In this document: positions 18,069-30,203 of the stretch, piece by piece
Position numbering within the stretch: position 1 is the first letter of the stretch
Layout of the letters: the number at the start of each line of letters is the position of its first letter
Notes under the pieces: generated by a model
What the model saw: the letters and a program-made list of their open reading frames with translations, nothing else
What the model was told of the DNA's origin: nothing
The model's database searches: none
Assembly: GCF_013200955.2 (NCBI RefSeq)
Contig: NZ_CP053697.2
Coordinates: forward strand, 1,426,001-1,490,000
Source: Pseudomonas campi
GTDB lineage: Bacteria > Pseudomonadota > Gammaproteobacteria > Pseudomonadales > Pseudomonadaceae
Length of the DNA stretch: 64,000 nucleotides
Direction of reading: 5' to 3'
Made by a program: the position numbers and the translations under genes

Positions 18069-18968
18069 ATGCGTTTCTCTCTTGTCGTGAACGGTGCTCC
18101 AAGCTCGTCCGAACAGCCCGCTGGGTCGGTGCCCTGGTGGAGTTTCAGCAAGACGGTGCTTGCTGCCGCAGCCCTGTCACTGGTGCGCGATGGTCTGCTC
18201 GGGCTCGACGATCAGGTACTCGAAGGGCCGTTCACCCTGCGCCAGTTACTGCGCCATGAGGCCGGGCTGGCCGATTACGGCGAACTCGCCGACTACCACG
18301 CCGCCGTGGCAGCCCATGCCGCGCCCTGGTCGGCAGAGGACATGCTGCAGCGCCTCGATGCCCAGCGGTTGCGCTACGCACCAGGGGCCGGCTGGCGCTA
18401 TTCGAACGTCGGCTACCTGTACGTCAGCAGGCTTATCGAACGGCTGAGCGGCCTGGCGCTCGAACAGGCGCTGCAGCAGCGGGTGTTTGCCCCTCTCGGT
18501 TTGTCGCGCGTGCGTCTCGCCAGGACGTGCGCCGATCTGCAGGACGTGCACATGGGCGCCGCGTCCGCCTACGACCCGGGCTGGGTCTATCACGGCCTGC
18601 TGGTCGGACCGCTTGGCGAAGCGGTGCTGTGCCTGGATCGTCTGCTGACCGGGGATCTGCTGCCGGCTTGGCTGCTGCGGGAGATGCGCACCGCGCGGGC
18701 TCTCGGTGGGCCGATTGGCGGACGACCCTGGATCGCCCCCGGTTACGCTCTCGGCCTGATGCAGGGCACGGTGCAGGGCGGTCAGCTCTTGTCGGGGCAC
18801 AGTGGCGCCGGGCCGGGTAGTGTGGTCGCGGTCTATCACTGTGTGCGCGGCAACGACACGGCCAGTTGTGCGGTGTTTGCCGAGGGAGCGGATGAAGGGG
18901 TAGTCGAGGCAGAAGCCGTATCTCGACTGGCCGCTGCGGTTGGCAGCGCTGATCCGCGACTAGGCTGA
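18069..18968 (+). CDS. Serine hydrolase of the beta-lactamase / class C family
   Basis: 299 residues, no signal peptide. The catalytic set is in order: SxxK at Ser25-Lys28 (WSFSKTV), the Tyr motif YSNVGY near residue 115, and the KTG-equivalent HSGAG near residue 240. The family includes class C beta-lactamases, peptidases and esterases; without an export signal a cytoplasmic esterase or peptidase is more likely than antibiotic resistance. The N-terminus before SxxK is short, so an upstream start cannot be excluded. Confidence 0.78.
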   Translation: MRFSLVVNGAPSSSEQPAGSVPWWSFSKTVLAAAALSLVRDGLLGLDDQVLEGPFTLRQLLRHEAGLADYGELADYHAAVAAHAAPWSAEDMLQRLDAQRLRYAPGAGWRYSNVGYLYVSRLIERLSGLALEQALQQRVFAPLGLSRVRLARTCADLQDVHMGAASAYDPGWVYHGLLVGPLGEAVLCLDRLLTGDLLPAWLLREMRTARALGGPIGGRPWIAPGYALGLMQGTVQGGQLLSGHSGAGPGSVVAVYHCVRGNDTASCAVFAEGADEGVVEAEAVSRLAAAVGSADPRLG

Positions 18969-19055
18969 TCGCGCCGCACCGTCTTCAGATTGGGCTGAGC
19001 CCTGCCAATGAGTTCGCTGGCCGGGCTGTCGCCTGCTTGAGGGGGGTAGAGCGTG

Positions 19056-19715
19056 CTACTGGGTTGGCGCGGGCTGCTGGAGCAGCTCGATAACTCCGCT
19101 GGTTACATCCAGCACTTGCTGATTCTGGTTGTAGAGGATGCTCTGCTCGTTGCTGATGATGAGGCGGAAACCGTGCTCGCGTGCATAGCTGGCAATGGCC
19201 GTGTCGATAGAAGCGTCCACGATCTTGTGTACTTTGAGGTCGTGTTCACGGCGCTGTTGCTGTAGCTGATTAAAGGACTGGGCCTTGGCCTTGAGGTCGA
19301 GAATCAGCTGGTCTTTTTCCAGGTTCTGGATACATGCCTGCACTTGCGGATTTGCCCTGGAGTTTGCGCTGAGCGAGCCGTAGGCATAGCTGGGCATGGG
19401 CGGTGGCTGCATGCGTTGCATGGGCTGTGGTGGCTGTTTTTCCGGTTGTTCGACCTGCAGGTTCATGCAGCGTTGCATGCCATTGCGCTTGAGCTCGGAT
19501 ATCTGGCTGTTGGTGCGTTCGTATTCTTCTTTGGCCTCCTGGTATGCGCTATCCAGTTCGGCGGGGTAAGGGTTGAGTTGTTTGATGTTTTCGCTGACGG
19601 CGGACTGGATCTTGGACTTGTTGGCCAGGGCCCAGCTTGGCCCGCTGTTGAAGATGTCGTTGCAACCGGTCAGGGAGAGGGCCAGCAGGGCTGGGGTCAT
19701 GATTCTGAGATGCAT
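19056..19715 (-). CDS. Lipoprotein with Skp/OmpH-like helical region
   Basis: 219 residues. The N-terminus has a lipoprotein signal with lipobox LTGC. The start at 19715 (MHLRIM) is chosen because AAGGAG lies just upstream; a longer frame begins six codons earlier. The middle is charged and helical (AYQEAKEEYERTNSQI) with a Pro/Met/Gln-rich spacer (KQPPQPMQRMQPPPMP). The end resembles OmpH/Skp: Lys/Gln-rich helix, a region like GFRLIISNEQSILYN, then DVTSGVIELL. Skp is normally soluble and shorter, so a lipid-anchored Skp-like protein would be unusual. Function unknown. Confidence 0.65.
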   Translation of the reverse strand: MHLRIMTPALLALSLTGCNDIFNSGPSWALANKSKIQSAVSENIKQLNPYPAELDSAYQEAKEEYERTNSQISELKRNGMQRCMNLQVEQPEKQPPQPMQRMQPPPMPSYAYGSLSANSRANPQVQACIQNLEKDQLILDLKAKAQSFNQLQQQRREHDLKVHKIVDASIDTAIASYAREHGFRLIISNEQSILYNQNQQVLDVTSGVIELLQQPAPTQ

Positions 19716-19751
19716 GTAAAGCTCCTTTTTCACATGAGGACAGAAGGGTAA

Positions 19752-20480
19752 TCAGGGCGCGCGCTCGAACAACATGCGGAAAAACAGATTGTCTCCGGGT
19801 TTTTGCTCTTCCCAGGCGAAGTCGGTCATCTTGGTGCGGCTGCCATCTGGATTCGCTTCGCGAAAGAAGGCGGCGCGCCCCTCCGCATAGGTATGGATGG
19901 GCACGGCATTGGGATCGGTGGCGGGCGAGGTACGGTAGCGAGGCCCCATGTCGGGAATGCCGATGCTGATGCCCGGTGGGTTGCCTAAGTCGCTCAGGGT
20001 AACCCAGGCAATGTATTGCTTGCCTGCAGACAGCTTGATACGGGGTACATCGAATTCTTGCCAGCTGTATTTGAACGTTTCACTGATGCTGGGCAGGGTT
20101 TGCGCAGGGCTGGCCCAGATCTCGACGGGGGAAGGGCGGTCAACCTGCCACTCGGCGAGCATGATCTGGTAGCTGATCTCGGGTTGATAGCCGTCATTAT
20201 TGAATTGGTGAAAACGAAAGCCGAGCTTGAGCAGAGTGTGGGCGCCCGGCGGTGGGGTGAAGATCTGCCCGGCGGCGGTGGTTCCAGATTGCGCTGTGCT
20301 GCTGTGGATGAGCCTGCTGCCCGATACACCGATGACCGGTTGACTGGGCAGGCTGACGGTTTGCAGAGGCGGGGCGCCAGCAGTCGGCTGCTGGGGTGGT
20401 GATGGCGCTTGCAGACGCTGGCAGGCATACCAGCCCGACGCGACCACCAGCAGCAGTGCCAGGCTCAGGTTTCTTTTCAT
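19752..20480 (-). CDS. Exported or membrane-anchored hypothetical protein
   Basis: 242 residues beginning MKRNLSLALLLVVASGWYAC, an N-terminal hydrophobic segment, then a Pro/Gln-rich linker (about 24-45) and a mainly beta region with many aromatic residues (FRFHQFNNDGYQPEISYQ, SWQEFDVPRIKL, KQYIAWVTLSD). The Cys near residue 20 does not fit a clean lipobox. GGGAG lies five bases before the chosen ATG. It sits 36 bp upstream of the Skp-like lipoprotein gene on the same strand, so the two probably form an operon. No family recognised. Confidence 0.65.
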   Translation of the reverse strand: MKRNLSLALLLVVASGWYACQRLQAPSPPQQPTAGAPPLQTVSLPSQPVIGVSGSRLIHSSTAQSGTTAAGQIFTPPPGAHTLLKLGFRFHQFNNDGYQPEISYQIMLAEWQVDRPSPVEIWASPAQTLPSISETFKYSWQEFDVPRIKLSAGKQYIAWVTLSDLGNPPGISIGIPDMGPRYRTSPATDPNAVPIHTYAEGRAAFFREANPDGSRTKMTDFAWEEQKPGDNLFFRMLFERAP

Positions 20481-20782
20481 CCATGCTCCCGTAGTGCTTG
20501 GGGTTAGCCTGGGCGAGGCTTCCTGCCTGGGCATATCTCGAAGAGATGTGGGGACACAGTAAATGAGCCTTGGCGCCGCTGACAATGGGCTTCACTGGGG
20601 GCAGGGCGGTGTGTTTCATCTTGCCGATTTCGGCCTGCCGCCGGAGTGCTCATGGCGCAGTGATGCAGCCGTCTACGCAGCTTGAGCTGTTCGAGCAATT
20701 TATTTGGCGAGCTGATGGGAAGTAGGAAAGCAGGGCGCTGTCGAGGTCGCCCCCATCAGCAGCCCGTCAAGCAATCACACCC
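20481..20782. other. Intergenic stretch without a supported gene
   Basis: About 300 bases between the start of the exported protein gene and the lpdV stop. It must contain the promoter of the two-gene envelope unit and the end of the bkd operon. No clear hairpin with a T run and no conserved repeat was found. Confidence 0.4.
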
Positions 20783-22189
<1,407 letters not shown>

Positions 22190-22193
22190 AGGC

Positions 22194-23474
22194 TCACTCC
22201 AGGAACAGGCTGGCAGGGTGTTCGAGCAGGCCGCGCACCGACTGGATAAAGGCGGCCGCGTCCATGCCGTCGACCACCCGGTGATCGAAGGAGGAGGACA
22301 GGTTCATCATCTTGCGCACCACGATCTGGCCGTTGAGCACCACCGGCCGTTCGACCATGCGGTTGACCCCGACTATGGCCACTTCCGGCGCGTTGATCAC
22401 CGGCGTGCTGACGATGCCGCCCAGGGCGCCGAGGCTGCTCAGGGTGATGGTCGAGCCGGACAGTTCTTCGCGCTGGGCCTTGCCGCTGCGTGCGGCCTCG
22501 GCCAAACGGGTGATTTCCGTGGCGTTGCCCCACAGGTCGCGGGACTCGGCATGGCGCAGCACCGGCACCATCAGGCCGTTGTCGCTCTGGGTGGCGATGC
22601 CTACATGGACCGCGCCGTAGCGGGTGACCACTTCGGCCTCGTCGTCATAGCGGGCGTTGAGCTGCGGATGCTCGCGCAGCGCCACCACCAGGGCGCGGAT
22701 CAGCAAAGACAGCAGGGTCAGCTTGCCGCGCTGTTGAGCATGTTTGCCATTCAGGTGCACGCGCAGGGCCTCCAGATCGGTCACGTCGATTTCCTCGACG
22801 TAGCTGAAGTGCGGGATGCGCCGCTTGGCCTCGGCCATCTTCTGCGCGATCTTGCGCCGCAGGCCGATCACCGGGATGGCCTGCTCGTCGTGGCGCGTGG
22901 CATAGCCGCTGGTGCTGGGCGCGTTGCCCTGGCCGCGGGTCAGGTAGGCGTCTAGGTCTTCATGGCGGATCTGCCCGATCGGCCCGCTGCCCGTGACGAA
23001 CTGCAATTCGATGCCCAGCTCGCGGGCACGCTGGCGCACGGCCGGTGAGGCCAGCGGCTTCTCGCCCGGTTCACGGCGTACGCTCGGGGCGGGCGCCGGA
23101 CTGGCGGCGGGGCGCGCCGGCGCTGCGGGTGCTGGCGGCGGGGCCACGGCCTTGGGCGTCTCAGTAACTGCCGGCTGCTCTACTCGCGGCGCCACGCTGG
23201 GTGCAGGCTCGCCGGCCTTGGCATTGCCGGCGCCGGCCACTTCCAGGCGGATCAGCTCGCTGCCGACGGCCATCACCTGGCCCGGCGTGCCGCCCAGGGC
23301 CAGCACGGTGCCGGCCACCGGGGAGGGGATTTCCACCATGGCCTTGTCGGTCATCACATCGGCCAGGGTCTGGTCCTCGGCGACGGTCTCGCCGACCTGC
23401 ACATACCACTTCACCAGCTCGACTTCGGCGATGCCTTCGCCGATGTCCGGCATCTTGATCACATGCGTACCCAT
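22194..23474 (-). CDS. bkdB: Branched-chain 2-oxoacid dehydrogenase E2 (dihydrolipoyl transacylase)
   Basis: 426 residues. A single lipoyl domain (about 1-80) has the lipoylated Lys in [12 protein letters not shown]. An Ala/Pro-rich linker (about 90-135) follows, then the E3-binding domain (about 138-175, [16 protein letters not shown]). The catalytic domain ends in the active-site motif [11 protein letters not shown]. It transfers the branched acyl group to CoA as the core of the complex. The ATG directly follows the bkdA2 stop with no gap. Confidence 0.95.
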   Translation of the reverse strand: MGTHVIKMPDIGEGIAEVELVKWYVQVGETVAEDQTLADVMTDKAMVEIPSPVAGTVLALGGTPGQVMAVGSELIRLEVAGAGNAKAGEPAPSVAPRVEQPAVTETPKAVAPPPAPAAPARPAASPAPAPSVRREPGEKPLASPAVRQRARELGIELQFVTGSGPIGQIRHEDLDAYLTRGQGNAPSTSGYATRHDEQAIPVIGLRRKIAQKMAEAKRRIPHFSYVEEIDVTDLEALRVHLNGKHAQQRGKLTLLSLLIRALVVALREHPQLNARYDDEAEVVTRYGAVHVGIATQSDNGLMVPVLRHAESRDLWGNATEITRLAEAARSGKAQREELSGSTITLSSLGALGGIVSTPVINAPEVAIVGVNRMVERPVVLNGQIVVRKMMNLSSSFDHRVVDGMDAAAFIQSVRGLLEHPASLFLE

Positions 23475-25792
<2,318 letters not shown>

Positions 25793-25929
25793 TCAACAGC
25801 GAGTGAGCGTGGCGGACGGCGGACTGGGCGGATGCAGCCGGGCAGGCTGAACGGAGGCGCAAAGGGCATGCGCGCGGTGGGTGCGGCAGGAGAGGCGGGT
25901 GTGCGTGACATCACTCATGGTGAGGCCCT

Positions 25930-26056
25930 CGTCGTTGTTCTTGTGATTTCAGTATATGCTTCGACTGCTAGTTTTTTGCTCCAAAGTCACTAGGTTTGCC
26001 CGGCTGTATTAGTATGTTTGAACTAATAAAACCAATAATCGTAGAAACCTGCTGCC
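25930..26056. promoter_or_regulatory. AT-rich bkdA1-bkdR divergent control region
   Basis: The 300 bases between bkdA1 and bkdR become markedly AT-rich from about 25930 towards bkdR (stretches such as TTCAGTATATGC, GTATTAGTATG, CTAATAAAACCAATAA). In P. putida, BkdR binds the bkdR-bkdA1 region and activates the operon with branched-chain amino acids. The binding site itself cannot be outlined here, so the call rests on position and composition. Confidence 0.5.
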
Positions 26057-26518
26057 ATGTCCGAACTTGATCGCATCGACCTGAAAATCCTCCGCGCGCT
26101 GGCCGAAGACGGCCGCATGAGCTGGCGCGACCTGGCCCTGAAAGTCGGCCTGTCGATGACCCCGACCCTGCGCCGGGTAAGGCGCCTGGAAGACGAGCAG
26201 TACATCCAGGGCTATTTTGCGCGCCTCGACGAGGAGCGCCTGTCCGGAGCGATGAGCGTGTTCGTCTCCGTCTCCTTAGAAAAGCAGACTGGCGACTACC
26301 TCGCCCGCTTCGAGGAGCGCATCGTCGAGGCACCGCAGGTGATGAGCTGCTTCCAGATGACCGGCGACGCCGACTACATGCTGCGCGTGGTGGTCAAGGA
26401 CCTGGCCGCCTACCAGGCCTTCCTCACCCACACCCTGACCTGCATCCCCGGTGTCGCCGGAATCAAGTCAGCCTTTGCCTTGAAGTCGGTGATGCTGCGC
26501 TCGGCGCCGCCGATCTGA
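26057..26518 (+). CDS. bkdR: Lrp/AsnC-family activator of the bkd operon
   Basis: 153 residues. N-terminal Lrp helix-turn-helix (LDRIDLKILRALAEDGR, then LALKVGLSMTPTLRRVRRLEDE) and a C-terminal RAM effector domain (MSVFVSVSLEK, MTGDADYMLRVVV). Divergent position next to bkdA1 identifies it as BkdR, which senses branched-chain amino acids. There is no good ribosome binding site before the ATG. A decayed partial second copy lies 2.9 kb downstream beyond the FRG/DUF262 cassette. Confidence 0.93.
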   Translation: MSELDRIDLKILRALAEDGRMSWRDLALKVGLSMTPTLRRVRRLEDEQYIQGYFARLDEERLSGAMSVFVSVSLEKQTGDYLARFEERIVEAPQVMSCFQMTGDADYMLRVVVKDLAAYQAFLTHTLTCIPGVAGIKSAFALKSVMLRSAPPI

Positions 26519-26652
26519 GAAGCGACGAGTTGCCTGTCGGCAACACCTGTGCGGCTTCAGCCGCGAAGTGCTGACCGGTGTTGCGGTTAGATAGAGCGGC
26601 TGTCGACCCAAAGTAGCCCTTCACGACTAAAAGACTACTTTTGGTTGGGCAA

Positions 26653-28101
26653 TTAACCGATGACGCGCAGATCGTCATCACAGGTGGCCAGTTTATCTAA
26701 GTTTTCATTCCATGAATTGTCAGCGTAAGACTTTAAATAAGGATTTTTATTTGTCTCTCTTATGACGGCTAAATATGAGCGCTTCCCCGTCACTCTGTCA
26801 GTAATGTAATAAGCTTCGTTTCCAGTGTCTATTCTCGCAATCAGAGAGCTAACAGTAAGGCTCCATTTGGCAGTGGAATTCCCATAGTGAGTGATTTGTT
26901 TTATTCCTGCATGGTTGATTCCGGTTTTCATGCAGTTAATTTCAAAGTGCATGTCTTCTGGGATGGGTTTGCGACTTTTATGTGCTGCGCTTTTTGAGGT
27001 TTCATCTGTTAAAGAGTGCGCTCTTCGTGTTTCTAGCCATTCATAAAATAGTCCTTGTAAAATCTCAAAGCGTCCTTGGTGACTCACTAGGTCGTTAGTG
27101 CTGCGATTGTAATTATCAAACTTAACAAATGTTGCTACTGCTTTGTCTGCATGATCGGCAGTGATGGATCTAACGCCCTTTCTTTCGTTTTCAAATTGAA
27201 CTAGGAATTCTCTGACTAAGTAATAATTTTCTTCAAGCTGATTTCTGCAAAACCAATAATAAACCGGTAAAAGACCTCCGCTTGAAAGGAGCTTGTCTTT
27301 AGGTAGGAATATTTCCGACATGACTGTAAGATTTTCGTTTACTCGTCTTGCTGCCAGCTCTAGATGATCCCGGCGCTCGGTTAGCTTGATGCTTGAAACA
27401 AAATTATCGAGCACCTTTTTCTTGGTGTCTACAGGCTTGCCCTCAAACTCAAACTGTAAGATCTTGGCTGCAGCATTAAGGTCCGCGCCGCGTGTAAACG
27501 GAAATGCTACATTATTTGCAAAGAAGTCATGCTCGCGAATAGTTCTAATGATGGCTGGGGCGGGGCCAGACATAGCGTTACGTATTTCTGCACCTGTCAG
27601 TGGTTTGTTTCTGTTTAGTCGAACAAATAACTCGTTTATTGGCTCTTCAGTAGAGGCGTGAACTGACATTATAGTAAGTGGGAAAACCTCAAAAACCTCC
27701 GCAACCTCGTAATAGTTTGAGTACAAATCCTTGTAGGATAAGCCGCCAAGCTTTAATTCGGGGTTTGGTAGGTATACGAAGTCCTGATTAAGTACAACCT
27801 TGTTCTGGAAGAAGTCAAAGATGGCCTCAAGCCTTTGCTTGCCGTCAATGATGGCGTAAGGAAGCTTGCTCTTGTTCAGAGAGGAACCCTCTCCGACGGT
27901 AAAGTCAGCCATGTAAAGTTTGGGAATGTCAAAACCGTTGAGAATGGAATCAATTAGGTACGCTTTGTCAGTCTGAGACCAAAGTCGACCACGCCGCTGA
28001 TATGGTGGTTCCATGTCAATTTTATTTTGCCTGGCTCTCCACCAAGTAAGTGGCTTAGGGTCCATGGTTCGTATGAAAAACGTGGTATCTGCGCCTGACA
28101 T
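26653..28101 (-). CDS. DUF262-domain protein (ParB-like DGQR fold)
   Basis: 482 residues. The N-terminal DUF262 domain shows PPYQRRGRLWS (about 33-42), the nucleotide-handling motif IIDGKQRLEAI (84-94) and ELFVRLNRNKPLTGAEIRNA (about 155-175). This is the fold of the GmrS half of type IV restriction enzyme GmrSD, thought to bind or hydrolyse nucleotides. The C-terminal part lacks a recognisable DUF1524 HNH nuclease motif, so the effector activity is unclear. It starts two bases after the FRG gene stop. Base composition is visibly more AT-rich than flanking genes, a sign of transfer. Confidence 0.78.
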   Translation of the reverse strand: MSGADTTFFIRTMDPKPLTWWRARQNKIDMEPPYQRRGRLWSQTDKAYLIDSILNGFDIPKLYMADFTVGEGSSLNKSKLPYAIIDGKQRLEAIFDFFQNKVVLNQDFVYLPNPELKLGGLSYKDLYSNYYEVAEVFEVFPLTIMSVHASTEEPINELFVRLNRNKPLTGAEIRNAMSGPAPAIIRTIREHDFFANNVAFPFTRGADLNAAAKILQFEFEGKPVDTKKKVLDNFVSSIKLTERRDHLELAARRVNENLTVMSEIFLPKDKLLSSGGLLPVYYWFCRNQLEENYYLVREFLVQFENERKGVRSITADHADKAVATFVKFDNYNRSTNDLVSHQGRFEILQGLFYEWLETRRAHSLTDETSKSAAHKSRKPIPEDMHFEINCMKTGINHAGIKQITHYGNSTAKWSLTVSSLIARIDTGNEAYYITDRVTGKRSYLAVIRETNKNPYLKSYADNSWNENLDKLATCDDDLRVIG

Positions 28102-28103
28102 AA

Positions 28104-28919
28104 TTACACCTCGAACTCAAAAAAGCGTTTGATTTCTAGGGCGAGGCCGTCTAGATCTGGATAAACAACCGACTCGGTGAATCCATAGGAGAAAAGAGCA
28201 GCCCTAAGGGATTTAATATTTTCTTTCGGTATGACAATTTTTATGAGGCAGTCTTTGGGGAAACGAGAGCTAGTATAAAGTTCATCCATTCCTGAGGCGC
28301 TTTGGCCGAAAACAGTGAACACACCCCTCTGTGCGACTATTCTGGGGCTGTTATGTGTGCCATAAAGTGCAACTGGATGATTGTTCATTTTAGATATCGA
28401 TGTGCTGGGGACATACCCCTTCATCTCTTCATCAATGGTTAGAAGGATTCCGCGATCATACGTTTGGTGGGATAGGGCGTGTCGATTCCAGCGCACCGGA
28501 TCTAATATCCAGACGGTTGCGTCAGTGGTGAAGATAAGCTCGCCATCTGCGGCGATGTCATAAGCAGAGTTGCCTATCGCAAAATAAAAGGCAATGAATG
28601 GGTTTTCTGTCCAGTCAAGCAATCTTGTAGGCAGGCGATAATGCTGCATATAGAAGATGGCTTCCCACGGGTCGTTGAAAGACCTATTTGTAAACGGCAT
28701 GCTGCGCTGTTGGAATCTTGTGATGAGCTCGCTTTCAAGGTTGCTTAGATCAAGCATTCCGGATCTTTTTTTATGACGGTAAAGCCCTGGGATCAAGTGG
28801 TGTGAGCTGTTGTTAGAGCCTCGGTACCAAAGCGAGCCACTCATTGTTTCTTGGAGAGTCTCAATGTAGCTTATGTATTCTGAGAACTTAACTATTTTCT
28901 TTTCTTTTATTTTAGCCAT
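28104..28919 (-). CDS. FRG-domain protein
   Basis: 271 residues. FRG-domain hallmarks are in order: LWYRGSNNSSHHLIPGLYRH (30-49), the helix carrying QHYRLPTRLLDWTENPFIAFYFA (92-114) and, later, RIVAQRGVFTVFGQ. The domain occurs in phage, mobile-element and defence contexts; I know of no firmly established activity. The ATG at 28919 is chosen because GGAG lies six bases upstream inside the preceding short ORF. The gene is AT-rich and directly coupled to the DUF262 gene, suggesting one functional unit. Confidence 0.78.
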   Translation of the reverse strand: MAKIKEKKIVKFSEYISYIETLQETMSGSLWYRGSNNSSHHLIPGLYRHKKRSGMLDLSNLESELITRFQQRSMPFTNRSFNDPWEAIFYMQHYRLPTRLLDWTENPFIAFYFAIGNSAYDIAADGELIFTTDATVWILDPVRWNRHALSHQTYDRGILLTIDEEMKGYVPSTSISKMNNHPVALYGTHNSPRIVAQRGVFTVFGQSASGMDELYTSSRFPKDCLIKIVIPKENIKSLRAALFSYGFTESVVYPDLDGLALEIKRFFEFEV

Positions 28920-29151
28920 AATTAGCTCCAAGCATAATTGTTACGCATCCCCCTCCTGTGTCGTGGCCTTTCTCGGGGATAGGCTCGAACAGTTGACACT
29001 GTGTAATGTGTTTATCCATGCAGAATGCATTCAAAATTTCAGCGCCATACGCAGATAATCGCATCTGACACAGGTCATTGTATAGCGAGCAAGCGCGCAT
29101 TTTTCTGCGTAGCATCTCTGTCACTATTTGGGGACTATGCATTGAATGCAA
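28912..29151 (-). CDS. Short hypothetical ORF at the head of the FRG/DUF262 operon
   Basis: 79 codons, starting MHSMHSP and ending GANYG. Its TAA stop overlaps the FRG gene ATG (ATGGCTAA, eight bases shared), and the FRG ribosome binding site lies inside its 3' end, an arrangement typical of translational coupling. Notable residues are several Cys and His (CSLYNDLCQM, FCMDKHITQC, GGGC). No family is recognised. It may be a small third component, a leader peptide, or chance; a second ATG is three codons inside. Confidence 0.35.
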   Translation of the reverse strand: MHSMHSPQIVTEMLRRKMRACSLYNDLCQMRLSAYGAEILNAFCMDKHITQCQLFEPIPEKGHDTGGGCVTIMLGANYG

Positions 29152-29373
29152 ACAATAGATTCAGCGCATTCGACAACCAAATGTTGAGGGACAATAGGTT
29201 TTGTTTAGGCTTCCATGAATATATGCTTCTGCCCGGCGGGCGCTAAATTGGCCGTCGTGGCCCACATAACCCTCACTCCTGCTCACAGTCCCCATCACAC
29301 GTCCTAGCCGATCAGGTTCCGTTTCGTGGGAGGGCTGTGATATCGCTAGTGCTGCCCCGGCACCACCGATCCG
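29152..29373. other. Non-coding right part of the accessory segment
   Basis: AT-rich for the first 80 bases (promoter candidates for the FRG/DUF262 operon), then back to core-like GC content. No supported gene, repeat end or integration site could be recognised. Confidence 0.35.
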
Positions 29374-29585
29374 ACTGGCCAAAGATGACCGGATGAGCTG
29401 GTGCTATCTGGCCCTGAAAGTCGGCCTGTCGATGACTCCGGTCCTGCGTCGGGTCCGTCGCCTGGAAGACGAGCAGTACATCCAGGGCTATACCCACCAC
29501 CCTGACCTGCATCCCTGGCGTCGCCGGAATCAAGTCGGCCTTCGCCCTCAAGTCGGTGATGCTGCGCTCGGCGCCGCCGATCTGA
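29374..29585 (+). pseudogene. Decayed partial copy of bkdR
   Basis: 29393-29491 aligns without gaps to bkdR 26117-26215 (helix-turn-helix region), and 29499-29585 to bkdR 26432-26518, including the same TGA. Between them a net 209 bases are deleted, shifting the frame, so no working regulator is encoded. Recognisable similarity begins about 29374. Scattered substitutions, several silent, show that this is not a very recent duplicate. It marks the far side of the FRG/DUF262 segment. Confidence 0.85.
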
Positions 29586-29747
29586 GTGTCGACGGGGCCT
29601 GACACAAGTGGCTTCAGCCGCGAAGCGCTGGCCCGCGCGGACAACCCGCCGGAAGAAAACGCTGCGCCGTGAGCAGGCAGCATTTGTTTGCTTGGCGATA
29701 CTTACGCGCGAACTCCGCTAACCACCATGCACAGGGCAGGCACCATC

Positions 29748-30152
29748 ATGCACAAGGAGACGATCGGCGTTACGCAAGCGGAGGGAGGCACTGCCTCTGA
29801 GCAGATAGACGCGAAAATCAAGGAACTGGATGATTGGCGGGGTGAGACGCTCGCGCGGATTCGAGCGCTTATCAAGCAGGCCGACCCCGAAGTGGTCGAG
29901 GAAGTGAAATGGCGCGGGGTTCCCGTGTGGTCACACGCGGGAATCATCTGTACCGGTGAGACGTACAAGAATGCGGTGAAGATGACCTTCGCCAAGGGTG
30001 CCGCGTTGGCGGACCCATGCGGTCTCTTCAACGCCAGCCTGGAAGGCAATACCCGGCGTGCCATTGATGTTCATCAGGGCGACAGTCTCGATGAGCAGGC
30101 CCTGACGGCACTTGTTCGCGCCGCCGTGGCCCTCAACACTTCCGCTCAGTGA
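29748..30152 (+). CDS. DUF1801 family protein
   Basis: 134 residues from MHKETIGV. The DUF1801 (YdhG-like) signatures are present: WRGETLARIRALIKQADPEVVEEVKWRGVPVWSH, then the KMTFAKGAALADPCGLFN and RRAIDVHQGD segments. Structures of the family show a small alpha/beta fold; its biochemical role is not established. Alternative in-frame starts lie at 29688 and 29727; none has a convincing ribosome binding site. Confidence 0.8.
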   Translation: MHKETIGVTQAEGGTASEQIDAKIKELDDWRGETLARIRALIKQADPEVVEEVKWRGVPVWSHAGIICTGETYKNAVKMTFAKGAALADPCGLFNASLEGNTRRAIDVHQGDSLDEQALTALVRAAVALNTSAQ

Positions 30153-30203
30153 AACGCGAAGAGCCCTGGTCGGTTGCCGCTAGCGCCACCCTCCATCGTT
30201 GCT

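Noticed and set aside
26653..28101. A complete GmrSD type IV restriction enzyme
   Set aside because: The DUF262 part is clear, but no DUF1524 HNH motif is visible in the C-terminal half and no second gene supplies it.
29393..29602. A 69-codon ORF as a novel small regulator
   Set aside because: Its first part is the bkdR helix-turn-helix and its second part is bkdR 3' DNA read out of frame after a deletion, so it is a remnant.
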